Under the pieces are notes generated by a model. That model did not search any database and was not told where the DNA came from. It worked only from the letters and a program-made list of their open reading frames with translations. From contig WRKJ01000105.1 of NCBI GenBank assembly GCA_009778135.1, positions 1 through 55,016 on the forward strand: a stretch of 55,016 bases of DNA, given 5' to 3'. The position numbers and the translations under genes were made by a program. Positions 16,851 to 25,911 of this stretch are shown one piece after another. Each line of letters starts with the position of its first letter. The stretch's first letter is position 1. This DNA is from Defluviitaleaceae bacterium (GTDB lineage Bacteria > Bacillota_I > Bacilli_A > MOL361 > Turicibacteraceae).

Positions 16851-17902
16851 ACATTCACTCCTTTTTTGATCCAGTGATAAAATTCTGCCATGCTGATGGT
16901 CGTTAGTTCACATTTTCCTACTGCACACGGTACAACATTCGTAAGTTGATCCCCTTCTCTTTTTTTGTCTCGCGTGGCACCTTCATAAATCGCTTCAGCG
17001 CTATAAGTTGTTGAAGACGGCAAGTTATATTTTTCTAACAAGCGACGTAATAATGCTAAACATTCAAGCGGACAATATCCGAGGGCAACCGCTGCACGGG
17101 TATCCATGACCATTCCAATGGCAACTGCTTTCCCATGACTCACTGTGTAGCCACTCACTTGTTCAATGGCGTGTCCGATGGTATGTCCAAAGTTAAGCAG
17201 TTTTCGGATACCTTTATCAAACTCGTCGGCACATACAATGTCGCTTTTCATTTTGACACAAGTCGCAACGACTTCATTGAGATCAAGTTGATCTTTAGCA
17301 AGTGTTTTTAACAACTCAGGATGACCGAGCATGCCATATTTAATGATTTCACTGTAACCGTCGTTTAAAATGTCAACTGGTAATGTTTCAAGTAAGGCAG
17401 TATCGCATAAAACGAGCACTGGCTGATAAAAAGCACCCACTAAATTTTTGCCAACTGGTAAATCAATGGCTGTTTTCCCACCTACTGACGAATCAACCAT
17501 GGCAAGCAAGCTGGTTGGGATTTGCACATAAGAAATCCCTCGTAAGTATGTTGCAGCCACAAATCCTGCTAAATCACCAACTACACCACCACCTAAAGCC
17601 ACGATGGCATCTGTCCCAGTCAATGCTGCTTCAGCTAACCCATTTTGCAACTTGATGTAAGTGTCACTATTTTTAGAAGCTTCACCCGGTCGAATGGATA
17701 GATCAACAACTTCTAACCCAACTGTTAAAAGATGCTGTTTCACCACAGCTAAGTATAAAGTTTTCACATTGTCATCGGTTATAATGGCAATTTTTTTTGC
17801 TTGAGGAACGAGTTGCTGCAATCGATTCCCAATCTGAGAAAGGATTCCCGTTCCGATGACCACCTCATAAGGCTTACTAACAGGCACATCAATGGTGATC
17901 AT
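16847..17902 (-). CDS. aroB: 3-Dehydroquinate synthase
   Basis: Cyclises DAHP to 3-dehydroquinate using NAD and a divalent metal. 351 residues. Motifs: RPGEASKN (about 72-79), GGGVVGDLAGFVAATYLRG, QIPTSLLAMVDSSVGGKTAID, KNLVGAFYQP, GYSEIIKYG and the metal ligands in NFGHTIGHAIE and HGKAVAIGM. Full length and intact. It overlaps the tyrA stop by 4 nt upstream and aroA by 4 nt downstream, so three successive genes are joined by ATGA-type junctions. Confidence 0.97.
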   Translation of the reverse strand: MITIDVPVSKPYEVVIGTGILSQIGNRLQQLVPQAKKIAIITDDNVKTLYLAVVKQHLLTVGLEVVDLSIRPGEASKNSDTYIKLQNGLAEAALTGTDAIVALGGGVVGDLAGFVAATYLRGISYVQIPTSLLAMVDSSVGGKTAIDLPVGKNLVGAFYQPVLVLCDTALLETLPVDILNDGYSEIIKYGMLGHPELLKTLAKDQLDLNEVVATCVKMKSDIVCADEFDKGIRKLLNFGHTIGHAIEQVSGYTVSHGKAVAIGMVMDTRAAVALGYCPLECLALLRRLLEKYNLPSSTTYSAEAIYEGATRDKKREGDQLTNVVPCAVGKCELTTISMAEFYHWIKKGVNV

Positions 17903-18735
17903 GGGCCGTCCACCTCTTTCTTACACTGACGTCCCGCATCAAGTAAAGCAATTAACTGTTGTTCATCATCTTGTTCAATCGCTTCCTTATACGCCGTTAT
18001 CGCAGCCATAAACGTCTCCATTTCCTGTAAAAGATACGCTTTGTTTTCTAAAAACAATTCCGCCCACATTTCAGGATTCAACCATGCCACACGGGTTAAA
18101 TCTTTGTAGCTTCCTGCCGAATAACCTTGATGTCTTTTAGCCGTTGGACTTTTAATAAATCCGTTAGAGATTAAATGTGGCATTTGTGAAGTGAACGCAA
18201 TCAATTCATCATGTTCTTTGGCAGTCGTATATGAGAAATGTCCAAATCCAATAGGTGCTAACACCGCTTTAACCCGTTCTAATAAACGAATGTCATCAAA
18301 AGTGGGTGGCACAATGACCATCGGTGCCCCATCAAACAAATCTTCTACGCTATATTTAAATCCGGATTGATGCGTACCAGCCATGGGATGACCGCCGACA
18401 AAATGAAACCCATGTTCTTTGGCAATGGGAAATAATGTCTCACAAATCGTTGCTTTCGTTCCAGAGCAATCAATGACCAACATCTCTTGAGGTAGCTGCT
18501 TTGCATGTGCTTTAACCCATTCCACGACACCGACTGGGTAAGTGGCTAACAGGATGACATCACAGCTGACCATATTTTCAACAGTCAACGCGTCGTCAAT
18601 GGCTTCGGCCATCTGTGCAAATGCCGTAATCGAAGCATCTTGGTCAACCCCTAAAACGGTCACACCTTCTCGACGTTTATAGGCTTTCGCCAAAGAGCCA
18701 CCAATTAATCCTAAACCGACTATTCCGATTCTCAT
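17899..18735 (-). CDS. tyrA: Prephenate dehydrogenase
   Basis: Oxidatively decarboxylates prephenate to 4-hydroxyphenylpyruvate, committing carbon to tyrosine. 278 residues: Rossmann motif [13 protein letters not shown] (residues 7-19), then [22 protein letters not shown] with the catalytic His, and a helical dimerisation domain ([15 protein letters not shown] near 225). There is no C-terminal ACT domain, unlike B. subtilis TyrA, so Tyr feedback is either absent or acts through the catalytic domain. Overlaps aroF by 4 nt and aroB by 4 nt. Confidence 0.94.
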   Translation of the reverse strand: MRIGIVGLGLIGGSLAKAYKRREGVTVLGVDQDASITAFAQMAEAIDDALTVENMVSCDVILLATYPVGVVEWVKAHAKQLPQEMLVIDCSGTKATICETLFPIAKEHGFHFVGGHPMAGTHQSGFKYSVEDLFDGAPMVIVPPTFDDIRLLERVKAVLAPIGFGHFSYTTAKEHDELIAFTSQMPHLISNGFIKSPTAKRHQGYSAGSYKDLTRVAWLNPEMWAELFLENKAYLLQEMETFMAAITAYKEAIEQDDEQQLIALLDAGRQCKKEVDGP

Positions 18736-19739
18736 TGTGTAATTACCTCTCTAATTTGTCTAATTTGTCCCGCTAATGTATGGAACTCTTCTGGTGTTAA
18801 ACATTGTGGTCCATCACTTAACGCATTGGCTGGATCATTATGAACTTCAATCATCAACCCATCAGCACCCGCAGCAGCGGCAGCTAATGCCATCGACGGT
18901 ACCAAATCAGCTTTTCCTGTTCCATGACTCGGATCAACCACAATCGGTAAATGCGTTAACTTTCTTAAAACAGGCACAGCTGATAAATCCAACGTATTTC
19001 TTGTATAATCTGATTCATAAGTTCGGATTCCCCGCTCACATAAAATGACATTTTCATTCCCATTCGCCATGATATATTCAGCACTCATCAACAATTCTTT
19101 AATCGTACCAGCTAAACCACGTTTTAGAAGAACAGGTGTCTTCGTTTTGCCAATTTCTTTTAATAAATCGTAGTTTTGCGTATTTCTTGCACCGACTTGA
19201 ATACAATCGATATCTTCAAACAAATGAATCTGTTTCGCATCCATTAACTCTGTCACAATCGGCAAACCTGTTGCTTTTCTGGCTTCTTTTAACAACTCAA
19301 GTCCTTCGTCTTTTAACCCTTGGAAATCATAAGGAGATGTTCTCGGTTTGAAAGCACCGCCACGTAATAGACCCACACCTGCTTCTTTAATCTTTTGAGC
19401 AATATAAGTGATTTGTTCACGGCTTTCTACCGAACAAGGCCCTGCCATAATATCAAAGTTGCCACCTCCGATTTTAACACCACCAATGCTGATGATACTA
19501 TCTTCCGGATGCATCTTTCGATTGGCTGCTTTAAACGGATCCGACATTTGAGAAGCAGTCTCTACAATGTCTAAACTTTGTAACATTTCTAAATCTAATG
19601 TGGCTGTCTTTCCGATAATCCCTAAAACCAACTGATCTTCTCCGTGAAACTGTCGGACAATAAATTCTTTTTCTTGTAACCATGTTACTAAATGCTCTAT
19701 TTTTTCTTTCGGTGAATTTCTTTTAATCATAATAACCAT
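18732..19739 (-). CDS. aroF: 3-Deoxy-7-phosphoheptulonate (DAHP) synthase, type I-beta with N-terminal regulatory domain
   Basis: First enzyme of the shikimate pathway: PEP plus erythrose-4-phosphate to DAHP. 335 residues. Residues 1-68 form a ferredoxin-like, ACT-like domain as in the Thermotoga maritima enzyme, where it carries Tyr/Phe feedback inhibition. The barrel follows: AGPCSVES (metal Cys102), [13 protein letters not shown] (Lys131), [28 protein letters not shown] (His272) and EVHNDP (Glu298, Asp302). AGGAGG lies 8 nt before ATG 19739. It is the first structural gene behind the leader peptide and attenuator, so its expression should be set by the leader. Confidence 0.97.
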   Translation of the reverse strand: MVIMIKRNSPKEKIEHLVTWLQEKEFIVRQFHGEDQLVLGIIGKTATLDLEMLQSLDIVETASQMSDPFKAANRKMHPEDSIISIGGVKIGGGNFDIMAGPCSVESREQITYIAQKIKEAGVGLLRGGAFKPRTSPYDFQGLKDEGLELLKEARKATGLPIVTELMDAKQIHLFEDIDCIQVGARNTQNYDLLKEIGKTKTPVLLKRGLAGTIKELLMSAEYIMANGNENVILCERGIRTYESDYTRNTLDLSAVPVLRKLTHLPIVVDPSHGTGKADLVPSMALAAAAAGADGLMIEVHNDPANALSDGPQCLTPEEFHTLAGQIRQIREVITQ

Positions 19740-19824
19740 CTGTGTTGCCTCCTATAGCGTTCTGTGAATTTTAATGTGTCTTTGATCAAAACAGCTGACC
19801 ACGCCCTCCACGACGTCAGGTAAC

Positions 19825-19862
19825 AAAAAAACCGAGTAGCCTTTTTCCAAAGGTCTACTCGG
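19825..19862 (-). terminator. Attenuator terminator of the aromatic operon
   Basis: In the RNA sense CCGAGTAG...CTACTCGG (19862-19855 and 19839-19832) forms an 8-bp outer stem with an inner CCTTT/AAAGG stem, then seven U (19831-19825). It lies 85 nt before the aroF start and 30 nt beyond the leader-peptide stop codon, so unless prevented it would stop transcription before aroF. Confidence 0.88.
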
Positions 19863-19872
19863 CTGTCGTTCA

Positions 19873-19908
19873 TTCCGATTACCGAACTCCTTTATTCGGG
19901 TAATGGAA
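19873..19908 (-). promoter_or_regulatory. Second hairpin in the aro leader, overlapping the end of the leader peptide
   Basis: In the RNA sense TTCCATTACCCGAA and TTCGGTAATCGGAA form a long stem with two single-base bulges (19908-19895 and 19886-19873). The leader-peptide stop codon is in its loop. Separately, AACCGAGTA at the very start of the leader peptide (19987-19979) is perfectly complementary to TACTCGGTT of the terminator 3' arm (19838-19830). These are the elements expected of mutually exclusive folds controlled by ribosome position. Confidence 0.65.
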
Positions 19909-19990
19909 AGAAACAGTGGCCAAGAGACCCTGTTTGAAAATACCCGTAAAAATAAAATCGGTTCGTTTCAGTTAAACTTACTCGGTTCAT
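19892..19990 (-). CDS. Phe/Tyr-rich leader peptide of the aromatic operon
   Basis: A 32-codon ORF too short for usual gene callers. It begins ATG AAC CGA GTA and ends CCC GAA TAA. Codons 12-18 read F-Y-F-Y-G-Y-F and codons 27-28 F-F: five Phe and three Tyr in total concentrated where a ribosome would stall, plus one Cys and one His nearby. AAAGGA lies 8 nt before the ATG, and a near-consensus promoter is 31 nt further upstream (20021-20048). A terminator with a U-tract follows, then aroF. This is the arrangement of ribosome-mediated attenuation (as in pheL or trpL of enterobacteria). No T-box consensus is present. The role is inferred; translation of the peptide is not shown by sequence alone. 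Confidence 0.85.
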   Translation of the reverse strand: MNRVSLTETNRFYFYGYFQTGSLGHCFFPLPE

Positions 19991-20020
19991 CTTGACCATC
20001 CTTTTGCCTGTTTTTTATAT

Positions 20021-20048
20021 AGTATACACGAATTAATTTAAAAGTCAA
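20021..20048 (-). promoter_or_regulatory. Promoter of the aromatic operon
   Basis: On the minus strand: TTGACT (20048-20043), a 16-nt AT-rich spacer and TATACT (20026-20021). Predicted transcription start is near 20013, about 23 nt before the leader-peptide ATG. Confidence 0.85.
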
Positions 20049-20051
20049 TAC

Positions 20052-20075
20052 TTTTTCAAATTATTTTTCAAATTA
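20052..20075 (-). repeat. Tandem 12-bp repeat just upstream of the aro -35 box
   Basis: TAATTTGAAAAA occurs twice head to tail (20075-20064 and 20063-20052 on the minus strand); the first copy contains the uvrB stop codon. It ends 3 nt before the -35 box. It may be an AT-rich UP element or a double protein-binding site. Confidence 0.6.
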
Positions 20076-22040
20076 CTGCCCTTTCAACTCGATCATGACA
20101 TCCCGCAAGCTAGCTGCTGTTTCAAAGTCAAGGGCTTTAGCTGCATCACGCATTTCAGTTTCTAATCTAGCAATGAGCTGTTCTTTTTCAGATTTGGTCA
20201 TTTTCTTCGTCGACATTTTCGCATCAGCCTGCGTCGCTTCGGTGGCTCTAATGGCTGCTCGGATTTCTTTTTTAATCGTCTGTGGCACAATCCCATGCGC
20301 TTCGTTAAACGCCAGTTGAATCTCTCGACGACGTTCTGTTTCTTCAATGGCTTTAGACATCGAGTTGGTCATCTTATCTGCATATAAAATAACCCGACCT
20401 TCTGCGTTACGTGCTGCTCGCCCGATCGTTTGAATCAAAGAACGCTCACTACGTAAAAAACCTTCTTTATCAGCATCCAAAATGGCAACCAAAGAGACTT
20501 CTGGAATGTCAAGCCCCTCACGAAGGAGGTTAATCCCAACCAAAACGTCGTAAACACCTGCACGTAAGTCACGGATGATTTCAATCCGTTCTAGCGTTTT
20601 AATTTCTGAATGTAAATACGCGACTTTAATCCCTAAATCTTTCAGATAATTGGTTAATTCTTCTGACATTTTGATCGTAAGGGTCGTGATAAGGATTCTT
20701 TCATCTTTTTCAATGCGCTCGTGAATTTCTCCAAGTAAATGATCAATTTGACCTTCACTTTTATGAATTTCAATGAGGGGATCAACCAAGCCTGTCGGTC
20801 TGATAATTTGTTGAATCACATGCGGCGTGCGTTCTAATTCATAATCACCAGGTGTTGCTGAGACGTAAATGGCTTGATCTAGCTTGTCTTCAAATTCTTC
20901 AAAGCGAAGCGGACGATTGTCTAAAGCAGACGGCAGTCTGAAGCCATGATTCACCAGCGTTTCTTTTCTTGCGCGGTCACCATTGTACATCCCGCGAACT
21001 TGTGGCAACATGACATGTGACTCATCAGCAACAAGTAGCCAGTCATCTTGAAAAAAGTCCAGCAAGCAATAAGGCGTCGATCCTGATTCTCTTAAAGATA
21101 AAGGACCTGAATAATTTTCGACCCCTGAACAAAAGCCCATTTCCATTAACATTTCCAAATCATATCGCGTTCGTTGCTCAATGCGTTGGGCTTCGATCAA
21201 TTTTCCGTGCGCTTCAAAATGAGCCACTTGCGCTTCCATCTCTTTTTCAATGTTTTTCATCGCAATTTTAAGCCGTTCTTCACCTGTCACAAAGTGAGAA
21301 GCTGGAAAAATGACCACATGATTTCTTTCTCCAATAACAGCCCCTGTTACCGTATCAATTTCGCGAATGCGGTCAATTTCATCACCAAAAAACTCAATTC
21401 GGATCGCATTACGTTCCTGTCCAACCGGATAAACTTCAACCACATCACCGCGAACTCTAAATGTCCCTCGAGAAAAATCAATGTCATTTCGATCATACTG
21501 AATCCGAACCAATTCATTTAACAACCCGTTGCGCTCCAGCTCTTGTCCAACCCTTAATGAAACCATCATCCGTTTATATTCCTGAGGATCCCCGATCCCG
21601 TAAATACAAGAAACAGAAGCAACGACCACCACATCACGACGTTCTAAAATAGAAGCCGTTGCCGAGTGACGTAATTTATCAATTTCGTCATTCACTGCTG
21701 AATCTTTCTCAATAAACGTATCTGATGACGGCACATAAGCTTCTGGTTGGTAATAGTCATAATAACTCACAAAATACTCAACCGCGTTATTGGGGAAAAA
21801 CTCCTTTAATTCACTATAAAGCTGACCTGCCAATGTTTTATTATGCGCTAAAACCAAGGTCGGCTTCTGAACTTCCTGAATCACATTGGCGATCGTAAAG
21901 GTCTTTCCTGTCCCTGTTGCACCGAGTAAAACCTGTTCTTTCACACCTTTTTTTAAATGATGAGCCAATTGTTTAATGGCTTCGGGTTGATCCCCTGATG
22001 GTTCGTATGGACTGACTACTTGAAATTGTTGTTCCATCAT
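20073..22040 (-). CDS. uvrB: Excinuclease ABC subunit B
   Basis: UvrB is the DNA-bound helicase-like subunit of nucleotide excision repair, handed damaged DNA by UvrA and cut by UvrC. 655 residues, normal for Firmicutes. Motifs: Walker A GATGTGKT (40-47), the DNA-separating beta-hairpin [12 protein letters not shown], helicase motifs [26 protein letters not shown] and QTIGRAARN, and the C-terminal UVR domain ([20 protein letters not shown]) that binds UvrC. AGGAG precedes tandem ATGs at 22040 and 22037. uvrA is not in the window. Its 3' end carries the upstream part of the aro promoter region. Confidence 0.98.
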   Translation of the reverse strand: MMEQQFQVVSPYEPSGDQPEAIKQLAHHLKKGVKEQVLLGATGTGKTFTIANVIQEVQKPTLVLAHNKTLAGQLYSELKEFFPNNAVEYFVSYYDYYQPEAYVPSSDTFIEKDSAVNDEIDKLRHSATASILERRDVVVVASVSCIYGIGDPQEYKRMMVSLRVGQELERNGLLNELVRIQYDRNDIDFSRGTFRVRGDVVEVYPVGQERNAIRIEFFGDEIDRIREIDTVTGAVIGERNHVVIFPASHFVTGEERLKIAMKNIEKEMEAQVAHFEAHGKLIEAQRIEQRTRYDLEMLMEMGFCSGVENYSGPLSLRESGSTPYCLLDFFQDDWLLVADESHVMLPQVRGMYNGDRARKETLVNHGFRLPSALDNRPLRFEEFEDKLDQAIYVSATPGDYELERTPHVIQQIIRPTGLVDPLIEIHKSEGQIDHLLGEIHERIEKDERILITTLTIKMSEELTNYLKDLGIKVAYLHSEIKTLERIEIIRDLRAGVYDVLVGINLLREGLDIPEVSLVAILDADKEGFLRSERSLIQTIGRAARNAEGRVILYADKMTNSMSKAIEETERRREIQLAFNEAHGIVPQTIKKEIRAAIRATEATQADAKMSTKKMTKSEKEQLIARLETEMRDAAKALDFETAASLRDVMIELKGQ

Positions 22041-22073
22041 TTCATTCTCCTATCCTTCTTTCATTCATTTTTT

Positions 22074-23300
22074 TCACGCATCTAACGCCAGTACCTCTAT
22101 GAATTGCTCTGTTAATGAAATAAAGAATGGCTTCTTTTTAACCACTCGAACCATTTCTCTTTTCACCAACGCATCAATGGCTTTACTCACTTTATAAGCT
22201 GAAAGCTCCAGTACGTCTTCTAATTCTTTTTTTGAAAAACTTTCCCCTTCTAGCCCAAAAAGATAATGTTGCCCTAAAACCTCCAAAACTTCTTTTTCAT
22301 CAGCATGCAAATGCGCCATGCCCACTTCTACCACGGAAAAAAGTTTATTCAATTGATTTGTTTTTCTCAACAGTTCATCTAAAATATAGGTTTGTGCATC
22401 CAATAAAATTTTAAAAAACGACTGACAAAAATGAGTAAGTTCACCTTTATTCAAATGATGGCTTGCATCTTCAAAACCATCATAATAAAGTTTCTTATTC
22501 TGTTCGATCGCATAAGATAACGTTAATGCTGTTAAGATGTCCAACTCATTTTTCAAGTACAAACTACTGATGTAACGAGCAGTTCGACCGTTTCCATCAT
22601 AATAAGGATGTATGTAACCAAAATAGTAATGTGCAATGGCAATTCGGTAAAGCCCCGGTATGTCATGATCATTTAAAAGCATAATCAAGCGATGCAGTGC
22701 CGCTTTAATGGAAGACTCAGGTTCTATTCCTTTATGAAGCACCCTCTGGCTACCTGTCACAACTTCAACGCCAGTTTTTCTGAATAATTCACCATCCAAT
22801 TGATCTTCATCACTTACTTCATTCGCAACAAGTTCATCATAAATCTTCCTAATTTCATCAATCGTCTCTATTTTAGTCCATGTACGATTTTCTAATAAAT
22901 GTCGATAAGCATTAACAAAGCTTCGATATTTGATCTTCTTCTTTGAATGATTAGATTGAAGTGCCTTTCTCATTTCAGCTTTCGTACTTCTAATGCCTTC
23001 GATTTTATTCGTATTGACTAATTCATTAACCAACTTGGTGTGAACATAGTGACTCAGCGCCACGCCTGGTAAATCGATCATCATCTGCTCAATCATTCGA
23101 CTATTTTTGATTATTTTTTCATGATCCAACATCAAAGTCTGATGATTCACATAGAAACACTGGAATACTTCGTTAGATTTCAAAGGTTTTATCTGCAGCG
23201 CAATTTGCACAGCACCATAGTCATTCATTCGCTTTTCATATTCTTTGTGATAGTCACTTTCTGAATACTTATAATAAATCTTCGCTAGTTTTTCATACAT
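22074..23300 (-). CDS. Fic-domain protein with C-terminal winged helix
   Basis: Fic enzymes transfer AMP (or related groups) from nucleotides to target protein hydroxyls. Residues 231-242 are HPYYDGNGRTAR, a full active-site loop (HPFx[D/E]GNGRxxR). An upstream helix holds T97-N-K-I-E101-G, the inhibitory [S/T]xxxE[G/N] motif, placing it in the class with the inhibitory helix N-terminal in the same chain (class II), normally self-inhibited. The last 80 residues (GESFSKKELEDVLELSAYKVSKAI...) look like a winged helix, so DNA binding or autoregulation is possible. Start taken at ATG 23300 with AAAGGA 11 nt upstream; a TTG at 23309 overlaps the site. Target unknown. Neighbour of an AlbA_2 protein. 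Confidence 0.88.
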   Translation of the reverse strand: MYEKLAKIYYKYSESDYHKEYEKRMNDYGAVQIALQIKPLKSNEVFQCFYVNHQTLMLDHEKIIKNSRMIEQMMIDLPGVALSHYVHTKLVNELVNTNKIEGIRSTKAEMRKALQSNHSKKKIKYRSFVNAYRHLLENRTWTKIETIDEIRKIYDELVANEVSDEDQLDGELFRKTGVEVVTGSQRVLHKGIEPESSIKAALHRLIMLLNDHDIPGLYRIAIAHYYFGYIHPYYDGNGRTARYISSLYLKNELDILTALTLSYAIEQNKKLYYDGFEDASHHLNKGELTHFCQSFFKILLDAQTYILDELLRKTNQLNKLFSVVEVGMAHLHADEKEVLEVLGQHYLFGLEGESFSKKELEDVLELSAYKVSKAIDALVKREMVRVVKKKPFFISLTEQFIEVLALDA

Positions 23301-23358
23301 GAGATTCAATTTCCTTTTCTATAATCAAAAATAAGTACTTTTTTAAATTATGATAACC

Positions 23359-23398
23359 ATTATAGCACGGCATAATTAAAAAATAAAGATTTTTTAAT
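23359..23398 (-). promoter_or_regulatory. fic promoter overlapped by an AT-rich palindrome
   Basis: On the minus strand TATAAT lies at 23364-23359. The -35 region (about 23382-23387) sits inside a perfect 9-bp inverted repeat, ATTAAAAAA-TCTTTA-TTTTTTAAT (23398-23375), which could be a repressor site, for example for the winged helix of the Fic protein itself. Confidence 0.5.
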
Positions 23399-23434
23399 GA
23401 TAGAATACGAGAAATGAAGTGAGATCACAAGTTT

Positions 23435-24520
23435 TTAAACCATTTCATTCCGATTCGGAATACGGATTCTAAAAGAATTAGGACCCACATCAATTTGTGG
23501 CAACTGCTTAGATCCTTTATACAAATTAAAAATGCGTTTTATTCCTGTGCCATATGCTTCAATAATATTTAACCTGAGAAAAACTTCTGTCAATTTTTGA
23601 TTTCTCAACTGAGAAACACCTAAAAGAATATCTTCACGACTCATTCCCGGTAACAGTCCTCCAATCGAAATAAACTCAATAAATGCACGATTAATATTAA
23701 CGATAATACTACCACTATAACTGTAATCACGGTGCATCACCGCATTGATTAATGCTTCACGTAATGCTTCTTTCGGGTAATCCCAATAATCTTTACGCAC
23801 TAAGTCATCAATAACAGAACGCGTCTTATTGTTAAGCTGGATATATTTAAAAGCATCTTCTACTTGTTGCAAAAGCGAACCAAAAAATTCTTGTCGATCT
23901 TTAAATATCGTATTTTCAACATCATCAAAGACTGCAATTTTGATGGTGTGCTGACATTGATCTGCAAATAGTAACCCAAGATTGGTATACAGCCCAGAAT
24001 TGTGATTCTTAATGCCAAGAATATTAAATTTTTCTTGGTCGAAAGCGAGTTCATGCTTTTTAAAAATCCTTTCACACTGCTCAAAACTTAAATCTTGATT
24101 TAATGAACGTAAAGATTCAAACGTATCACCGTCACTTTCTTTAATCAACTGCCTAATTTGCTCAAATGAAGCTTGTACAGAAGATGTCCCTTGGCGAACA
24201 TAAACACCGGATGGCTTTAATCCTTTTGCTTTTAAGTAATAAGGCTTATTCTGACCTTCAGCTACATCAATTTGAATCGTATGATTTTCCTCTAATTGGT
24301 AGGTTGTAAACATCGTAACATCAGGTGCAATGGTATCACGAATCCCATTGGTTACACGCGTATACACATCATCAACATTGACTAAAGGGGTTAATTCTCC
24401 TCGGTCATTTATACCAATCAACAGCCTCCCGCCATCTGTATTGGCAAATGCAATGATCTCTTTGTAAATTTCATTTGTTGCAATTTCTTTAAACTCTAAT
24501 TTTTCTGTTTCAACGAGCAT
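23435..24520 (-). CDS. AlbA_2 (Schlafen-type) domain protein, ATP-binding transcriptional regulator-like
   Basis: The N-terminal 130 residues form an AlbA_2 domain: EFKEIATNEIYKEIIAFANTDGG, then LLIGINDRGE and PSGVYVRQGTSSVQAS. A second part (about 240-350) has LREALINAVMHRDYS and GIIEAYGTGIKRIF-type text, the GHKL-like block common in these proteins. The usual C-terminal winged helix is missing: the protein ends soon after NSFRIRIPNRN, and the downstream DNA shows no continuing frame. Members are annotated as ATP-binding or helicase-related regulators and often occur in defence or accessory regions; actual function is uncertain. Start at ATG 24520, with GGAGG 9 nt upstream; length 361. Confidence 0.8.
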   Translation of the reverse strand: MLVETEKLEFKEIATNEIYKEIIAFANTDGGRLLIGINDRGELTPLVNVDDVYTRVTNGIRDTIAPDVTMFTTYQLEENHTIQIDVAEGQNKPYYLKAKGLKPSGVYVRQGTSSVQASFEQIRQLIKESDGDTFESLRSLNQDLSFEQCERIFKKHELAFDQEKFNILGIKNHNSGLYTNLGLLFADQCQHTIKIAVFDDVENTIFKDRQEFFGSLLQQVEDAFKYIQLNNKTRSVIDDLVRKDYWDYPKEALREALINAVMHRDYSYSGSIIVNINRAFIEFISIGGLLPGMSREDILLGVSQLRNQKLTEVFLRLNIIEAYGTGIKRIFNLYKGSKQLPQIDVGPNSFRIRIPNRNEMV

Positions 24521-24598
24521 CTCTACAGTCCTCCAACTATTCAAGTTTAATGATACATTGAAATCCAGCTTTTACAACCGCAAAAGCTGGATAAATCA

Positions 24599-25855
24599 TT
24601 AGCCATATACCCAATAAATGGTTATTTTGTTCAAGTTCTCTTTATAAAGAAAATAATAGCGAACACTTTCCAAATCATACCATTCAGCTAAATTTCTAGC
24701 TGCTTGTGGCGCCAAATCTTCTAAAATAGCTGTTCGCATGCTTTCAAATAACTCAGGTGTTGAAAATTTAAAAGCAATCCAATCGTCTCCATTTAAAATA
24801 CTGGTGTTCATCGCATCCAACGCACGTTCTGGCTCATGTGTTTCATAAAACATCCCCTTCATCACAAAAAAGTTATGTGCCAAAGACGTTGCAGGTGGTA
24901 AAGTAATCCCTTCATCTAAGGTATGTGTGCGAAAAATGAGTTCATCATTTAACAGCAAATAATCGTAAACAACGTCGATACGATCTGCTAATGTGCTCCC
25001 TTCTAAAAATCCAGGACTTCCCCATGTCACATCTAAATGGTAATAGACGCCATAAATTCGGACAAGGTTCCATGCATGCGCAATCGGCTCTGTAGAAGTG
25101 CCTGGCACATAAGCGTCACCGACGACATAAGTTGCAAAAATACCAAGTCGCTCCAACAACAACTGCGCCGCTTTTGAAATGCCCGCACAAACTGATTCTC
25201 GGTTAACAAAAACACTATAAATGTTTTGGTGATCAGGCGCATCCAAATCATAGACAGTCGTCCTAATTAAATATTCATAGACCACGCGCACCAATTCATA
25301 TTCAGAAAGACCTGGTTCGACACTGGTAAGAAAGGCATCAACAGCAGCATCTATTTCAGCTTGCATGGTGATTCTAGCTTCAGCTGTGTGTCCAAACTCA
25401 GGTTCAAAGCTGGCATAAACACGTCCATCTGACCAACGTGAAACAGTTGTTCTCCCAGCCCCTGTTACCCAGAAAAATTCAGGATAATCAAAGAGTACCC
25501 ATCGATAGAGTCGATGGATTTTTTCGATATCATCTGTTTCAAGTTGAATTTCTTCATCACCACGCCACACACCATCTCGCAAGGCACGATAAATAACCCG
25601 CTCTTCCTCATCAAGCTGATGATAAAAGAACTTCTCAAAAGCACCGATAAAATAAGGCAGCTCTTCTGTTAACGCATCCACCTCTTCTTCATAAGTGGCT
25701 TCGTACGTCACCTCATCTACCACTGGAACTGTTGCTTTTGAGACCGCTTCATCAGAAGCTGGTCGTCTCGCTACCACTTCAGCAGGAACGCCACACCCCC
25801 ATAGCAAAATGAACACACTTATCAATAGGGTTAAAACAACTATTTTTTTCGACAT
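24599..25855 (-). CDS. Lipoprotein with transglutaminase-like (cysteine protease fold) domain
   Basis: A 418-residue surface lipoprotein. The signal ends in a lipobox, LLWGC, with Cys21 as the lipid attachment site. An acidic linker follows to about residue 65. The transglutaminase-like core is at about 185-290, with the triad Cys223 (ESVCAGISKAAQLLLERLGI), His260 (IAHAWNLV) and Asp275 (YHLDVTWG). All three are present, so it may be an active peptidase, amidase or crosslinking enzyme outside the membrane. Similar Firmicute proteins are linked to cell-wall or protein processing, but no substrate is established. It lies downstream of the ABC exporter gene with a hairpin between them; they could share a transcript. 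Confidence 0.85.
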   Translation of the reverse strand: MSKKIVVLTLLISVFILLWGCGVPAEVVARRPASDEAVSKATVPVVDEVTYEATYEEEVDALTEELPYFIGAFEKFFYHQLDEEERVIYRALRDGVWRGDEEIQLETDDIEKIHRLYRWVLFDYPEFFWVTGAGRTTVSRWSDGRVYASFEPEFGHTAEARITMQAEIDAAVDAFLTSVEPGLSEYELVRVVYEYLIRTTVYDLDAPDHQNIYSVFVNRESVCAGISKAAQLLLERLGIFATYVVGDAYVPGTSTEPIAHAWNLVRIYGVYYHLDVTWGSPGFLEGSTLADRIDVVYDYLLLNDELIFRTHTLDEGITLPPATSLAHNFFVMKGMFYETHEPERALDAMNTSILNGDDWIAFKFSTPELFESMRTAILEDLAPQAARNLAEWYDLESVRYYFLYKENLNKITIYWVYG

Positions 25856-25880
25856 TCTATCTCATCCCATCTTTTATGTC

Positions 25881-25904
25881 TAGTGCTGCAAGAGTGCAGC
25901 ACTA
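25881..25904. repeat. Perfect 10-bp inverted repeat with tetraloop
   Basis: TAGTGCTGCA-AGAG-TGCAGCACTA lies between the exporter stop codon and the lipoprotein start. There is no U-tract on either strand, so it is not a typical terminator. It may be an RNA-processing or stabilising hairpin, or a protein-binding site. Confidence 0.55.
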
Positions 25905-25911
25905 AGTATGA

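Noticed and set aside
19740-19990. T-box riboswitch ahead of the aromatic operon
   Set aside because: No T-box consensus (GGTGG-ACCGCG type) or specifier-loop arrangement is present; a translated leader peptide explains the features better.
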